Assembly (NCBI GenBank): GCA_963678705.1
Contig: OY783206.1
Coordinates: forward strand, 13,279,807 to 13,343,806
Source of the DNA: Panorpa germanica
Lineage: Eukaryota > Arthropoda > Insecta > Mecoptera > Panorpidae
Direction: 5' to 3'
DNA: 64,000 bases
Shown here: positions 9,467 to 23,631 of the stretch, piece by piece
Position numbering within the stretch: position 1 is the stretch's first letter
Layout of the letters: the number at the start of each line of letters is the position of its first letter
The notes under the pieces: model-generated
The model's input: only the letters and a program-made list of their open reading frames with translations
Told to the model about the DNA's origin: nothing
The model's database searches: none
Translations under genes and position numbers: made by a program

Positions 9467-12400
9467 ATTGGATTTAAGTCGAAACAACGTTTCGTGTCTA
9501 CTAATGAATTATTATGGTAAGTGTCCACAGCTCAGCACAGAACAGTCAACGCATTGGATTTAATGAATGAAATATGGCAGAGAAGAGCAGGGGAATAGAC
9601 CATATGCAGTGGTATCTTGTACAAATGAGTTTACTGATTGCAATATCACCACTAACACAATGGTTGCTGGCAGAACACATTTATACGAGCAAACATAACG
9701 ATACCGCTGGCATATGACTTCCCCCTCGATTTTCTTTTTTTCTACGTTTCATTTATTAAATTCATTGCATTGATTGTTTGAACGCCGCTTGGACTTACTA
9801 TTTGTTAATGTTGATGTACTCCCTGATGTCATTTCTATATTTTCGGTTCAATAAAATAATGATAAGATGATTAATATTTAAATGATTATCAGTCTTTGCG
9901 AATAACCGAGTTAATTCCCCTTTTATCTATTTCAAACTAAAAGGAGCTAGGCAGAGCCATCTATACGTCACAATTTGTAACATTATAAAAATGTAAAGTA
10001 ATGATAATATACCATTCCCAGTAATTTATAAATAAATACCAATACAAATAATTGAAGTATAATGAAACGAAAACAATTTACGTATAACGTGTCATAATTA
10101 AACACTAATTAGCGTTTTAAAGAATGTATAGATATAGATATACCCGCATGTATATAAAAGTTGAACGAGTCTCGCACAGATGGCAGCATTATCGAGCGTA
10201 TATTTCAAAGTCACGCCCCATATTAGTTTCATAAGATAAATTAACAATTAAAAACCTATTAATATACAACTAATTGATTTAAATATTATTATTTAAGGTG
10301 TAAATTAACATTTGAAATATATTTCTTATGATATTTGAGCTTAAATTGATAAATATTTTCAATCATTCGAGCACGTCATTTAATCTATATCTATATGTAT
10401 ACAACTTATGTTTGCTTCTCACTCTAGCAAAGTATACAATCCATGTACAAGAAGAGAAAGCAATATTGTTTATAATTCTTTTTCGTTCTCTGGTATCAGC
10501 TGACGACTGGCGAAATAGAGTTTGCCATCTTGGTTCTGTCATTTCTGTGTAAATAAAATTGTTTAATTTTCAGTTAAAAAAATTATTTTAATAAGTGAAA
10601 TGTATTAAATTTAATATATAAAAGTGTATATTTTATTGTTTTTATTTTGTTTCTTGTGTTCTTTTTGTTATTATATTATATTTTTGATATTTTACAATCT
10701 TCTCTGACGTATGACGTCAGACTTCATATAAACGTATGGCAACTGATGTAAGGTATTTTAAAATTATGATTATTTCTATTAATTACGACTATTAATGTTT
10801 CAAATTGTTGTGCAATATATAATACATACTATAAACTAAGTTATTATGTCATTAGTTGAATTGATACATGTTAACTTTTAAGAAAAATATATATTTTAAA
10901 ATGTTATATATTTGATTTATCTTAGAAAATGTCATATTAATTTTTAGCTATGCCCTTGGATTTTTTTGTGTTTTTCGTCAAGGTTAATTAAGTGTTACTC
11001 TATAACTTGTAATACATTTAATAGCATTTATATTTGTTAATATTTAAATAATTTTCATATATAAAATATTATTTTAATGCAGTTTTGTTAGAAAGTTCGT
11101 ATCAGTACCCAATCGGAAGTGGGACGCAGACGTTTCGCAATGTTTCGCTGTTTTTCTGTGCGTGTGTTTTATTTTTTAAATGCGTCCTTAAAAGCGGTCC
11201 TATCCATTCACAAAATCAACTTCTTTCAAAACTCTAGCCATTCCGTTTACTCACAATATTCATATTCGGTCTATAAATAAAAATTTCTGATAAGATAGAT
11301 AGATATGTTCTATAAGAGACGAATGCATTTCAATTAGACTGTGATTATAAAAATATCTGTCATTAATAACTTCATTTAAATGCTCCGATATACTCCCATT
11401 CAAATATAGTATATAATTTATTTATTACATATGTACATTATGTTTATTTTCAAGGCTTCATAATTTACTTGTTATTTTCAAGAAATAGTTTTATAAAAAT
11501 TATTTTTATTTTTTCAATTGTTTTAATATAAGCATTCAAGATAGAATTTAATTAGCATGTTGTTATATATCTCTCTCTTTCTCTCACATAAGAGTCATAT
11601 TTTAATTTGATATCAAAGAATTGCAGTATCGCAGCCAACTTGAAAAGTAAACATACCAAAAACAAAACATACTTTTTCATATATAAACATGATCCGCTTA
11701 TTCTAAAACTGTGAAATTTACTAAAAAAAATCTTGATAAAGTTTCATATTTCTCGCATAGTGGCAATGATTGATTAACTTAATAATCCACATATATGGGG
11801 CTTCGATACCATAAACAATTAACCAACATAGTAGGAAAAAATTGGTTAAAGAATTAATATCGGAAAGATTTTGTTTTCTTTAATATGTTTATAAGTAAAA
11901 TAAAGTTATATCCTAAGCCGGTGATTGCGAACCATTTTATGAATAAGTGTGTGCCAAAAATGTAAAAAATATATTTTTAGAATGGCTGATGTTCTATAAA
12001 CTCTTTTTATACTTTTTTAAACCACACACAAAATCTTTTGTGTGTAGTCATACCTCTTTTAAATGATCTTTTCTTAAGTTCCGCGGGTAGTCCATTGTAT
12101 CTAGTCCTGATTGACTTCCAAATGTATAATCTGCCTATCAAAATTAGTAGAAGATTGTATCGAAATAAGGACGTTAAAAAGAATTGAAAATTAAATTCTA
12201 ATTTTAAATTTGTTTTTTGTTAATTTATAAGGCGTGCATTTCATGTAATATAGTGTTTTATTTTATTTAGATGCTGTACTTAGTACATGTAAGCTTTTAT
12301 ATGCATATATAGACTAGATACAATAATAATCATGAGAAATACAGCCACGCTGTTCACTGCGACGCAACCACTGTTATTGCCAAGGGTACGTTCTATCAAA

Positions 12401-12802
12401 ATAATCTTATGACTACCCGATCGGGGCCTTATGGGGTATTCCTTAGGATTATTTGATACAGCTAATCTTACATAGTCCTAACGAGGGCCCTGTTGGGCAC
12501 TTCGTACCTGTAGAAACACTTTTATTCGGGGTTTGCTGTTTTAAAAATAATATCATTTCTAAACCTTTTAATCCTTGTTACGAATTGGTTAAACAAACAG
12601 TCAAGACTTTCCTAGTTTGTTCTTCTACAATATATCAGTTTTTTTTCTTCAGAACCATTCTCGAGATACACGTTAAAACAATGTCTTTCTTATACTTTGT
12701 ATATCTCATGTACGTGTTGAATACGCGCACTTTAATTATTAATATCTAGCTTCACAGCTGGTTAAAACATTTGAAATTTGTAGTTGAATTAAGGACACTC
12801 AT
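9467..12802. other. Unassigned AT-rich DNA
   Basis: No gene, RNA or element boundary recognised. A short patch at 11095-11165 is richer in CpG and contains TCAGT followed by GACGCAGACGTTTCGC, which could be an initiator region for the downstream bbx gene, but this is weak. The 98-residue frame at 12453-12749 has no recognisable domain. Confidence 0.4.
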
Positions 12803-13143
12803 GCCGTCCGCACATGGGTCGACTGATTACAAACGCGAGCCCCGAATCTGCCCGAACCAAGTGAGAATGCAACTGTATTGTTAACTGGCACGAATAAAAG
12901 AAAACTGATTTGAAATTAGTTTTGAGCGCCTATGTTTCTAGGTCGCAGGGCAATTACGTTGCATGCTTTTGATGGTGAACACCATGAGGAGAGAGGTGTA
13001 CAAATACTTTTCAAAAGTATTTAAATACATACATACATACACAATAAAATCTCCTATTATGCTAAACACGGCTCGTTTTTCGTTTTCGTTGGAAACTTCG
13101 TTGCGCGACTAGTTTACAATCAGTCGACCCGTGTGCAGACGGC
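12803..13143. repeat. Family C TIR element
   Basis: 341-bp element with inverted ends GCCGTCCGCACATGGGTCGA and the complement of GCCGTCTGCACACGGGTCGA. It is related to larger copies at 34870 and 50814. Subterminal sequence (CCCGAATCTGCCCGAACC) and the central AAAAGTATTTAAATACATAC motif are shared with those copies. No transposase was found. Confidence 0.75.
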
Positions 13144-14074
13144 CTTCAGCCCTATTCTCACTCACTGTTTTTTGTTTTAATTTAAAATTTTAACTTTAAA
13201 TGTAATTTTGAACTTGTGAAATCATGCGTTATACGTCAGTAATATACATTATTTTGTAATAATTACTATCTTTATTTCATATAGACAATTAATATAATTA
13301 ATTTTATTTCTTTATATTTCACAAGTTGAAACTTTCATGTTAGGTTAAAACCTTAAATTAACACTATAACTCAGTATGTGGGACTTTCTATTAATATAAT
13401 TTTTTTTTAAATTTTTTATCAAATTTTATAAAAAAGCATTTTTACTAGTGAACAGTTTAAGAACCTTTAGATAATGACTTTTTATAAACAGATGAACATG
13501 AAGAGTCATCTATTGGTATAACTGAGAACTTATTGAGGCATTAATATGTATACTTTTAACATGCACGTATACGCGACTTGTTATATAAACAAATAAAATA
13601 GAAGTTTACAAACAAAATTGTCTTGATATTATATACTAAAGCTAAGCTAAGTGTGTTATCGATAATAGTCAATACTCTTGTCAATTTAACACCGTATAAA
13701 TAGACAGAGATACGGACAGTCCCCCTCCTATAGCTCGTATTCTGTATAGTTAGTTATACTACACCGATCACCGGTGTTAATAAATATGTTGTTTTAAATA
13801 AAGATACAATATTTAGATGCATATGTGCTAAGCAAACATATATATATTGAATTTTTAACTCATAACAATAATATTATATTTTTTTCTTTGAATGCGTTCT
13901 AGAAGAATATTAAAACAAATAACTGTGAAATAAACAGTATTGAAATAAAAAATATTTCAAATAATTGCATAAAAATAAATGCATCCTAAATATTTCAGTC
14001 AATTTTGATTAATACTACGAGTTCTTTTTTCATGAAAAGGAATAATGCCACGACTAGGGCATTTACAATTCAAA
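13144..14074. other. Unassigned AT-rich DNA
   Basis: No gene, RNA or repeat boundary recognised between the family C and family E elements. Confidence 0.4.
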
Positions 14075-14640
14075 TCTTCCTATATTATAATGTTCCAGGT
14101 GTATATTTATGATCTTATATGTTTGGTAGTGAATTTTGTATAGCAGAGCGGAAACGGCTCTGTCAATGTTTTTGAAAATTGCCTAATTCTAAGACTTTTG
14201 GCGTCCCCAGATTTTTTCCCTGAATTTCCTGGAAACACGTAATTTTGCGAAAACTGGAAAAAATGTGCTCTTTTTTGCGGTACAACTTTTTATTCGTAGA
14301 AGATTGAAAGATGAAATTTTGCATGTGTATTACACTATCGATTGCGAACATATTTCAAAATTTTATAAAAGGGGCGCCGAAAAAATTAAGGGGCCCAGCT
14401 GGAAACTTTGGAGAAAGCTCAAATCTTGGAATGTGTAATAATTGAAAATCATATTAAATATAAAAAATTCAAAATTCAAAAATTTTATTTGGGAGCACGG
14501 GGACGGTTTTTGACGATGGGTAAAAATTGTGCTAGAAAGTTGAAATTTTGTATATGGGCTAACTTTGGTACCTAATTTACCAATAGAAAAAAAGAATCCC
14601 AAATTTTGAAAAAAAAAGTTGGTCAAATAACGAATAAATT
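14075..14640 (+). repeat. Family E repeat copy 2
   Basis: Plus-orientation relative of 3240-3935 and 37355-37615. It starts CCTATATTATAATGTTCCAG and includes AAACGGCTCTGTCAATG, AAGACTTTTGGCGTCCCC and ATGAAATTTTGCATGTGTAT. The two open frames on the minus strand are accidental. Confidence 0.65.
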
Positions 14641-15147
14641 GAAAATATTATATACTTTACAGTTTATGTGAAAAATTATTTGTTTTTACATATAAAATTT
14701 ATATAAAACGAGTTAAATATTTCAATTTAAAAATGGAATTAAAATTTGAAATGAAATTAAATTTACACACAAAAGACACTCGTCGCTTCCGTCGGGGGTA
14801 AACTCTAGTTCTATATAATGCAAGAAGAACCTCTTTAGTTGCTAAATTATTACATTGCTATAAAATATTATATACAAACGTACACGCACTGACGGTTTAA
14901 AATTCGCGCGTAAAAATTTCCAGTTCCATACAAATTTACGTTTCGGATTAATTCTGCGCAAAGAGGCGTCTAAAAATTTTTTCAAGCCAACTTTTTTACA
15001 GCGTACAATTAGACATACATTATTAATTGTCTATTTTATTTATAACAATTTCATTAGGTATTGAAATAAACATAAGAGCATCATATTAAGATAAGGTCTA
15101 TCGGTATTTGTTTACTTGTTAGTAAAGCTGTCTTTCTCATTCCACAG
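14641..15147. other. Sequence directly upstream of bbx coding exon 1
   Basis: AT-rich, with a slightly CpG-richer section at 14880-14975. It ends in the pyrimidine tract and acceptor at 15141-15147, so it is most likely intronic. I see no convincing core promoter. Confidence 0.4.
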
Positions 15148-18100
15148 AAAACAATGACAGATGCAACAGAAATACAAAATGGTGGCGAGGTATGCTTATC
15201 AACTAATCAAACAATCAATTCAAATTCAAACACAGATAAACTACTAAAACATCCAGGACTAACTGAAAACAACGTAAAACTTAAAGAAAAAAATATGTAC
15301 ATGCTGACAAACATAAGCAACAAACAGGAAATGCAAAAAGAATTACAATACCACCTACCGGAAGTATTAGAAAAAACAATAAAAACTTCAAATATGGAAA
15401 ACGATCAAAATAAATATTCAGTTAGTGATAATTCTGTTGATTCTGAGATTAAAACAACGCCGGAACACGTTGTTGATTCTGCACCGGATCCAGTAACAAA
15501 TGTATTAGACAGTGCAGGGGATGAACAACCAGAAACTGGCGGAAGTGAAGCACAACTTCCTCCCCATTACGCCAGACGTCCTATGAATGCTTTTTTAATT
15601 TTTTGTAAACGCCATCGTTCAGTTGTTCGCGCAAAATATCCACATTTGGAAAACAGGTAAAAATAATTTAGTTTATGATATTCTTTCTTGAAAAAGAACC
15701 TATAAAGTTCTAATATGCTATCCTCTTTCCTTCTAATTAGAGGGAGGATGATAAGATAAGGATTTCAATAGACAAAGGGGCATTTATACTTTAAAAACCA
15801 GAGAGATGCGTTTTTTGAGTACATATACTCAAAATGCAAATACAAAATAGTAATTACCTAATTTCTATTTTGTATTTAAATACCTTTTAAGAGTATAGAA
15901 TTTTTTATTTTATTTGAAAACTTTTACAAACCTATTTCCTATTTGGAAAATACAAAATACTTTTTCATTTTTGTTACTTCATAGTGTTAATCAGTAAACA
16001 TTATTTTTTGAATATAAACCTAAAACCCCACCAACTTTAGCACTATCTATGATCTAAAAGTATCTGCACAATTGTCTTAATAATTCTAATTTAAAATGAC
16101 TATTATTTTACACCTACACCATAAGACATCTGATTTTCGTTTACCTAAATTTGTTTATCATATTTTCTCGTTCATTATTTGTTTTACTACAAGACAATCA
16201 CTCCACTACATTCCTTACTGAAATATATATACATAAAAATATATTATTTTACCTACTAACCTTAACACTTGTCCGCTTTAATCCCTAAACTACCCCAACT
16301 ACATATAAATATTTTATACTTCTACAAAATAAAAATAATTCCATGGACGAAAAATGAAAGATAAATTATTTGAACAAATAGTGGTATTATTAAAATCCAT
16401 AACATAAATAACATGTATAATTTATGTACATTCTCATAATTATTTAAAAAAAATAACATTTATATTAGTAACATAAAGAGTATTCTATTTTCTCAAAAGT
16501 ATTTTTAAAATACGTATTTTGTATTTAAATACTATCATGAAATTTATTTTTTATTTTGTATTTGAAATAGGAAAATAACGAGATATGTGCATTTTGTATT
16601 TAAATGCTTTTGAAAAGCATATGTGCACATTTCTGTTAAAAACTATATTTTTTATCTTTTACTTTTCTATGAAGACCATTATTCTGACTTGCAATATGTT
16701 TTACAGATCCATTACCAAAATTCTCGGTGAATGGTGGGCCAGCTTGGACAAACGAGATAAATTTAAATATACAAATCTCGCAAAGGAGGTAGGCACAAAT
16801 AACTTATTAATCAAGCATTGACATTTTTTATTAACTGCTAATTTTTATTTCCAGTATAAAGATGCATTTTTTGCTGCCAATCCCGAATTCAAGTGGTACA
16901 AGAAACCAGCCCCTCCTCTCAGAAATGTAAAACCTCGTGTAGTCAGTGCCCCAAATTCCGCAGGGTCTCAACAGTTTGAAGATAAGGAAGAAGAAGATGA
17001 TGTGATTTCACCTCCACCAGGTAAAACTAACGAAACAATTTCCAAAGATGTAAATTTAAGTTATAAAAATGGGTTGCAAAGTACGAATTCTGCGAATAAA
17101 GGTAATTATTACCAAAATACTGAATCTAAATGTGTAAATGTCCCCGCAACGACTAATTCATATCATTCTGAGCAAGCTCAGAACAACTGCAACGTTGTCC
17201 AATCCGTTTTTACTCCTGGTAAGCTAGCCGACGAAACACAGTTAGGCGGATTGTCCAGTCTGATAAATTTTTCACAAAATAATAACAACAATAATATGAG
17301 CAACAACAATATGAAAGGCAATACAGGAGACAATCATACAAGTTATTTAAGAAATGATAATTCCGATAATAAAACGGTTAAAAAGAAATTTGAGTTTAAT
17401 AATTCATTGGATAATGTATTAGCTGAAACTTCCACATTTCTGGAAAATGTTGATTTTGAATATAACAAAAATAATTCAGCAGATCCATTGCAACATCTTA
17501 AAAAACCAGAACCATTCTCAGAATTAAAAAGCCACGCACAAAAACAAATTGATAAATTAAAATTAAAAAATAACACAAAATATTATGACACAAAAATTCA
17601 AAAAGAAAAAGATAGTTTGGTAAAGCAGCAACACCTGATTGATAAGGTGGTTGTGCACACTATGAAACAGTCTGAGTTGGAAACCTTATTAATTCAAGAT
17701 TCTGTTCGTACCGTTGAACGTAAGGTTGAAGGTAATAAAAATAATAGGGTTGCTTCCAAAGAATTGCCTACTACCCCTCAGAAAAATGGAAATATTACCT
17801 CACCAACTAAAGACTTGAACCTCACCCAAGACATGAACCCCGATGATGATTTGAACGGAAAATCGAGGAGAGCTTGCAAAGGAAAGCGTTACCGCGAATT
17901 TATGACTGAAGGAAAGTTGCTAATTAATAAAAGAAATAAACAAAAGCGTAATAAACATATAGCGAATATTAAAAATTGTCATGATTATTCAAAACCATAC
18001 AAGAAAGATGAATTTGATTTAGTCGAAAATGATAATTTGAAGAATACAATTAAAAAATTAGCGCAACGAACTAATGCAAGCCTCGATTTACTGGATAATA

Positions 18101-18576
18101 CATCAAGGGTTGAAACAACAACGGGTGCAAATAACGCAAACATGACGCAAACCTCGCGCAATCGAACAGAATCTGAAACTTCAGAATACAAAATTTTCCA
18201 GGCTTCCGACTTTGATTTAGATATTAAGATATTGGCACTACCTGCCTTAAATTTGGAATCATTTTTGAAGAAGAAAAGAGATTGTAAGAAAAAGAAAAAA
18301 ATTATTAAAAATTCTGATAATTACAACAATAATGAAACAGAGACAACAATGAATTTTAATTTATCGACTGATATTTTTAACACACAAAATGATTTTATTG
18401 AAAATGTGTATGGAAAAAATGGCAACGTTATCGGTAGTAGAAAGAGAAAAGCTCGAAAAGAGAGCATAACTCGACTGGAGACCGCCGTAAACGTGAATCA
18501 CACTGCCGAAGATCTACTGGCCCTGACAACGTTGGCAGAAGTGGCCGCCAAAAAGTTAAAAATCGACGATACATAA
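15148..18576 (+). CDS. bbx: bobby sox (BBX-type) HMG-box transcription factor, three coding exons
   Basis: Nuclear HMG-box DNA-binding protein of the BBX/bobby sox family. Coding exons are 15154-15656, 16707-16788 and 16855-18576; all junctions are GT-AG and the frame is continuous (503+82+1722 nt, 768 residues). The start ATG at 15154 lies six bases after a strong acceptor (TTCTCATTCCACAG), so at least one untranslated exon is upstream. The HMG box covers about residues 140-210: RRPMNAFLIFCKRHR from exon 1, ITKILGEWW from exon 2, YKDAFFAANPEFKWYK from exon 3. The long C-terminal part is low complexity, with an acidic stretch (EEEDD, about 240), an Asn-rich run (about 337-350), and two basic blocks, RRACKGKRYREF (about 531) and GSRKRKARKESI (about 721), the latter a likely nuclear signal. 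Family assignment rests on the HMG box and its flanking FKWYK..PAPPLR segment. I am confident in the gene and less so in the exact transcript start. Confidence 0.93.
15657..16706 (+). other. bbx intron 1 with AT-rich repeat
   Basis: Intron of 1050 bp between the first two HMG-box exons, donor AG|GTAAAA and acceptor TTTTACAG. Between about 15815 and 16625 it holds an AT-rich repeat. The motif TTTTGTATTTAAATAC occurs near 15872 and 16517, a variant ATTTTGTATTTAAATGC occurs near 16590, and inverted relatives lie at 15830 and 15950. The outer parts are roughly inverted (AAAATGCAAATACAAAATA against TGCATTTTGTATTTAAATGC), which suggests a decayed MITE. No coding potential was found. Confidence 0.5.
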
Positions 18577-18761
18577 ATCGATGCCTGTATGGTGCCTGTA
18601 GGGTTTAAATTATTATTTTTTTTTTAACCGTTATTTATTTTATAAATGTTTTATTTAAAATTTTATGAATCCTTTTAAAGTTGGCATGCGGAGCATTATT
18701 GATTGCCAAACCCCGATGGGTGCTAGTTATTGTTATTGAAAGATTTTATTTATTTAAATAA

Positions 18762-18827
<66 letters not shown>

Positions 18828-18830
18828 ATG
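18577..18830 (+). other. bbx 3' UTR with poly(A) signals and (AT)n microsatellite
   Basis: AT-rich sequence following the bbx stop codon. Overlapping AATAAA hexamers at 18757-18766 are the first good polyadenylation signals. They run straight into a (TA)n dinucleotide array at about 18767-18829, about 30 units, likely to be length-polymorphic. A longer 3' UTR using more distal signals is possible. Confidence 0.55.
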
Positions 18831-18944
18831 CATTGTCGTCTTCAAGCGGCGATATTGTTGCAGCTAGTACCAAACCGTTAAAGCACAAATATTTGTTGCT
18901 ATTTTCATTTATATTGAGGCTCCGTCGTACTGTTGGAGTCTTAA

Positions 18945-19283
18945 GGGGATAGCCCACCCTGATGTTCGAAGGAACTAGCAACTTTCAAGTATATTTTTTT
19001 TTTATTATCATTAAATGTAGTACACAGGTGTTAATATATTTACATGAAAATTATTAAAACATGTTAAGAAATTTAAAAAATAAGAGCTGTTCCGTGAAAC
19101 ACGTTTGTCGGGAGGCTCGCCAAATGTCGCCAACTTGGTCGTTTTTTTTTTGGTAATTTTTAAATTCGGTTTAGTAGTTCTTAATATATCCTTCTTAAAC
19201 GCTAAAGAAAAAAAGTATTTTTAATAAATATAAGCAAATAAGAAAATATCGATTTTTTGAAAACCTCATGGTGGGCTGACTTC
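18945..19283. mobile_element. TTAA-flanked MITE (piggyBac-like target)
   Basis: 339 bp between TTAA at 18941-18944 and TTAA at 19284-19287. The inverted ends are GGGGATAGCCCACCCTGATG and the complement of GAAGTCAGCCCACCATGAGG. A TTAA duplication is the hallmark of the piggyBac superfamily. There is no transposase, so it is non-autonomous. Confidence 0.72.
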
Positions 19284-19287
19284 TTAA

Positions 19288-22200
19288 TACAAATCCTTAG
19301 TTTTATATAATTCTAGTATTTGCAAAGAAAAGTTATAATTGAAAATTGATAATAATCTAGCCTTAGTATAGACTAAACGAATTCTAAAATTAACTTATTT
19401 TAAATCACTTTAAAAAAAAATTAGAACTGATTCAAATAAATGACCACTTTTGTAATAAATTAAATATTAAAAGAGAGAGGCGTTTTAGTAATACTATGAT
19501 ACTACTAGCTACATATATGCTAAACTATGATAGAGTTAAGATATGACAAATATAATCTAAAGTTATAAAATTTATAAATATATTGGAGCCTTATTTTTAT
19601 AAACAAAATTGTTTTCTAAGTCGACTCGTACTCGTGTTACCGATATACTTTTCACGCTAGCCATTTGAATGCTCTTCAAAACAATTTAAAATATCAACAA
19701 TCGTTTCGATCACACGAATTGAAATTTTATGCAACAACTAATGTGTGCACAGCTATCTATATTAATTGTTGTTTATTACAAAATAAATGAAATTGTTTAT
19801 ATCAAAGATTCTAAATCTGTTTTACAATCAAACATATTCTTTTAGAAAGACCATTTCTCATTTATATATGTATATACTAAATTTTATTTAACTTTCTATT
19901 TTATTAAAATACATTTTTTTAAATAATAGAGCAATATTTTTCTAAATATTTTTTAAATAACTTTAAATATATACACATATAGAAATATCTATACGTAGCT
20001 ATTAAAGCTAGGTATAGATCTAGCTCTATTTATATACCAAGTAAACATTAATGTAGTTGATGCGTTTAAATTACGTAAATGTTACATTAACGCTTTATGG
20101 GATATACATAGTTAACTATATAATATAGTACTCTTAATAATATTTGCACAATAGTCATATAAAATCCTATATTCAAAGTTGAATTTTATATAAAAAATAT
20201 TTAATAATATGTCAGTAATTAATTTCAAAACATGTATGTCAAATCCAGAACGCAAACCTTATGTACATGGAATACAAAGCGTGAAAATATTTGTTGTTAT
20301 TGGAGAAGTTTTAGTTTCATATTTATAATAACACGTTCTTAATAAACTATGATGAGTTATTTAAAACCACATCCAGGAGATATAAATATATTAATGGAAA
20401 CCTTATATTTTATTTTGACACTAAAATCGATATCTTTTTACTTTAGGTTTGTAACTTAGAAAATAATATACAAAAGATTTCAAATGTCTGTTTCTAGTAT
20501 ATAAAAATTTCACTTACCAAAAATCCTTTTTATTATAATACGGAACTCTGCAAATTTACACCGGGCTTTTTACATATTATTACTAAACACAAATTGTTAC
20601 TTTAACGTTTTAAAAATCACTATTAATTATACACTATACTACTTATTTTATTCTCCAAATAACTATACGCATTATTCGTAAAAGGTGTCTCACACTTTTC
20701 AAACTTCTTTTGTATATTATATTATACTCAAGCACGTTCAAACACAATTGGCACATAGATATTTGCATTAAATGCATTGTCTAACTGCACGTATTTATAT
20801 ATAGGTTGTGTAATTATGTTTTTTAATCTATGAGTTGATATGCAAAAATTTTAACCTCACTTTTTACTTATACAATTTTCAAATTAAATATTCACTAAGA
20901 TAAATGATTATTTATTAGTATTATTTGTGAAACCAAGTCGAAATATGTTTATGATAATTGTTTTTAATATATTTGAACTATTTTCGAACAATATTTTATT
21001 TAAAGTTGTTAGTAAAGTTTATAAATTTGAATTATTTTAAGCGCGAGTTTTCATATTTCTAAACTGGAGCGTTCAAAATTTGCCAACATGACGACTGCGT
21101 TAGAGTTCAGTGAGCTACATCTACATCAAATACGCACATATTTTAAATGTATATCTAAAACAAATTTGTAATTAAAATATCTGTATTAATTATTTAGAAT
21201 CTTTAATTAGAGCCAACTCATCATAGTACGTTTTAACTAGCTCATTTGGTTTTATTGTTGCTTGAGTAAAAATTGAATTAATACATCTTAATAAATATTT
21301 TTTATATCCAAATATTGTAACACCAATGTGGCTTATATTTTTAAGACTTTAAGAATCATTTTATAATGAATATAATAGAAAACAAAACTAGATTAAGATA
21401 ATATATATTATATATTTAATACAAATTAACCTCACTATTATATGGATATATTAACCAAATATAAATTAAATATAGTATTGTTAAGATATATTAAAAATAA
21501 AATTTATGAAAATTCTATAGAAATTCTTCATTAAATATTTGATCTCAATTTTTATATTATTATTAATAAAAATGAGCTATCAATATTTGTATAAACTTAG
21601 ATGTTGTTTCTAACATTACAGAGGGTCTTAACTATTGTAAAATAATGATTAAGACCTGCATTAGATCGTTCAAAATAATAATAATATAATTTATACGAAC
21701 GAAATGAAGAATTTTGATAGAAATATGTGGTTTTAGAAACCAAGAGTGTCTTAAAAACAATTTGGCCAAGAATGAAATATTAATATTTTAATTTCTTGTC
21801 TTTTTCATGTCGTTGAGATAAACATATATATGAATAAGAGAGGGAAAAGAATGGAAATAGATATGTGATCTGAATATCGATAAATATAGAAGTACATCAT
21901 ATCCAGGTGTAAGTTTGTCTCAATAATCATCTTATCACATCACAATTATTAAGTGAGACAAATGTTATTATATTAATGCTAAATAGACACCTCATTGCAG
22001 TCGTATTCTTTTTGGAGCTATTCTAAAATGTCTGACAGGTAATAATTAGTAATTATTTACAAGTGATTTTAGTATGACTCCAAAAATATGGACTTTCTTT
22101 GGTGTTGGAATGGAGTTTCTAATTTTTGAACAATCTATATGTTTAAGACTTTCAGTTTTTGATAAATTTTGCTATAGTATAAATAAAAATATAGATTTTA

Positions 22201-23631
22201 TAATATATCACAATATCAAATTATATTCTAAAATAAAAAATTAAATTTTTTAATATTAGTGAATATGTAGACATTATGTAACATAGATATAAGATTAATT
22301 TATATAACTATATTGTTTAAAAAAAAAATGTGATAAAAAAACGATTTGAATGGAAATTTTAAAAATGATTATCTGACGATTATTATTAATTTTATTTTTT
22401 GGGATGTATGCACTGTGATTGTTACCAAGTTGTTTATTAAATTTAAGAAAATACAAATTTTTAATGAAATTATATTATCATTATAATGAATTTCCCCTGC
22501 GCCATAATTGGGTTGAACATGACTTTAATTTGTAGGCTTCTAAGACATGTACCTTAATTTTAACGTTAACGACTATAACTTCGTAACGTCACTAATCATT
22601 CCTAGTCACATAAAGCCATGGCCTCATATATTCATTCTGAATTTTAAAAACATGTTTTTAAAAATTTGTATTTTTCTAAGTATAATTTTATTTTTATTGT
22701 AAAGTTGTTTTTTTTAATTTAAGATTTATTTGTTATAAGGACTAATGAAGATAATGAAGTATTGTATATCGCGTATATAAATGCACGGAGGAATAATTCC
22801 TAAGCATCATTTTATAAAGAGAGCAGAATATCAAGTTACCCAACGTTAAGTTTCAAATAATCTATAAATTTAAATATATATTTATAAAATAAAATGTACT
22901 ATTTAAGTAACAAATGCATGGTTTTATTTATTTTCTATCCTAACCTGTGTCTGCTACAATGTGGAGGAGTTTTAATGCTACAATTTTTATCATAAAAATT
23001 AATATAAATTATAAATAAGCTTGCGCCTGAATTGATGTCAACACACATAACCTCAATGGAACAAGAATCATTCAGCGATTTTTTTGTTAAATCTGGATAT
23101 TCTTGATTTCTTATAAAAGATATGAATTCATACAAGACATATTTTAACAGACTACTTGTGACACCGGCTATTTCAGTATGCTATATTCGAGTTGTTTTGC
23201 ATTGATACTATCAATTATTATTGAAGTTAATAAAAGTGCATATTATATATCTGTACAGTTTCCCCTCTTAAGGGTCTCCTGTCATGAACATGAATATTGT
23301 AAATACAAAAAGAGACCGCGGTCGAAGGTGTATCTATCCCACGGAGTTGATCTTATACGTCTACGTGTAGAACGTACGATCTATGTACATATGCAATAAA
23401 GATTAAAGTAGAAACTTCGTCTTATGATAAAGTGTGTTTATACGAAACAACTCCACTACACTTCACTAAAAAAGTCGAAGGTCTCAAATAGTCCATCCTT
23501 CAAAAATAAAAAAAAAATAAAAACGAAACAAGTTTTTCATTTTATCAGAATTTAATATTAATCAAAAAATAAAACATTGAATTGAATTAAAAATGTCTAT
23601 ATTATGTACAAATGCTTTAACAAAAAAATAT
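19288..23631. other. Very AT-rich convergent intergenic region
   Basis: Separates the 3' ends of bbx and pyruvate carboxylase. Long AT-rich stretches with many ATATAT words but no gene or repeat with clear edges. A moderately GC-richer patch lies at 23260-23370. Part may be distal 3' UTR. Confidence 0.45.

Noticed and set aside
11095-11165. Possible bbx core promoter (TCAGT initiator with a nearby AGACG)
   Set aside because: The downstream element is misplaced by about three bases for a standard DPE, no splice donor follows clearly, and similar words occur by chance.
12453-12749. 98-codon plus-strand frame
   Set aside because: No recognised domain and no splice or promoter context; length is not unusual for chance in 64 kb.
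14163-14626. Two minus-strand frames of 62 and 87 codons
   Set aside because: They lie wholly in a family E repeat and are not conserved in the other copies.
18767-18829. (AT)n array considered as something structured such as a CRISPR-like or satellite array
   Set aside because: It is a simple dinucleotide microsatellite in a eukaryotic 3' UTR.
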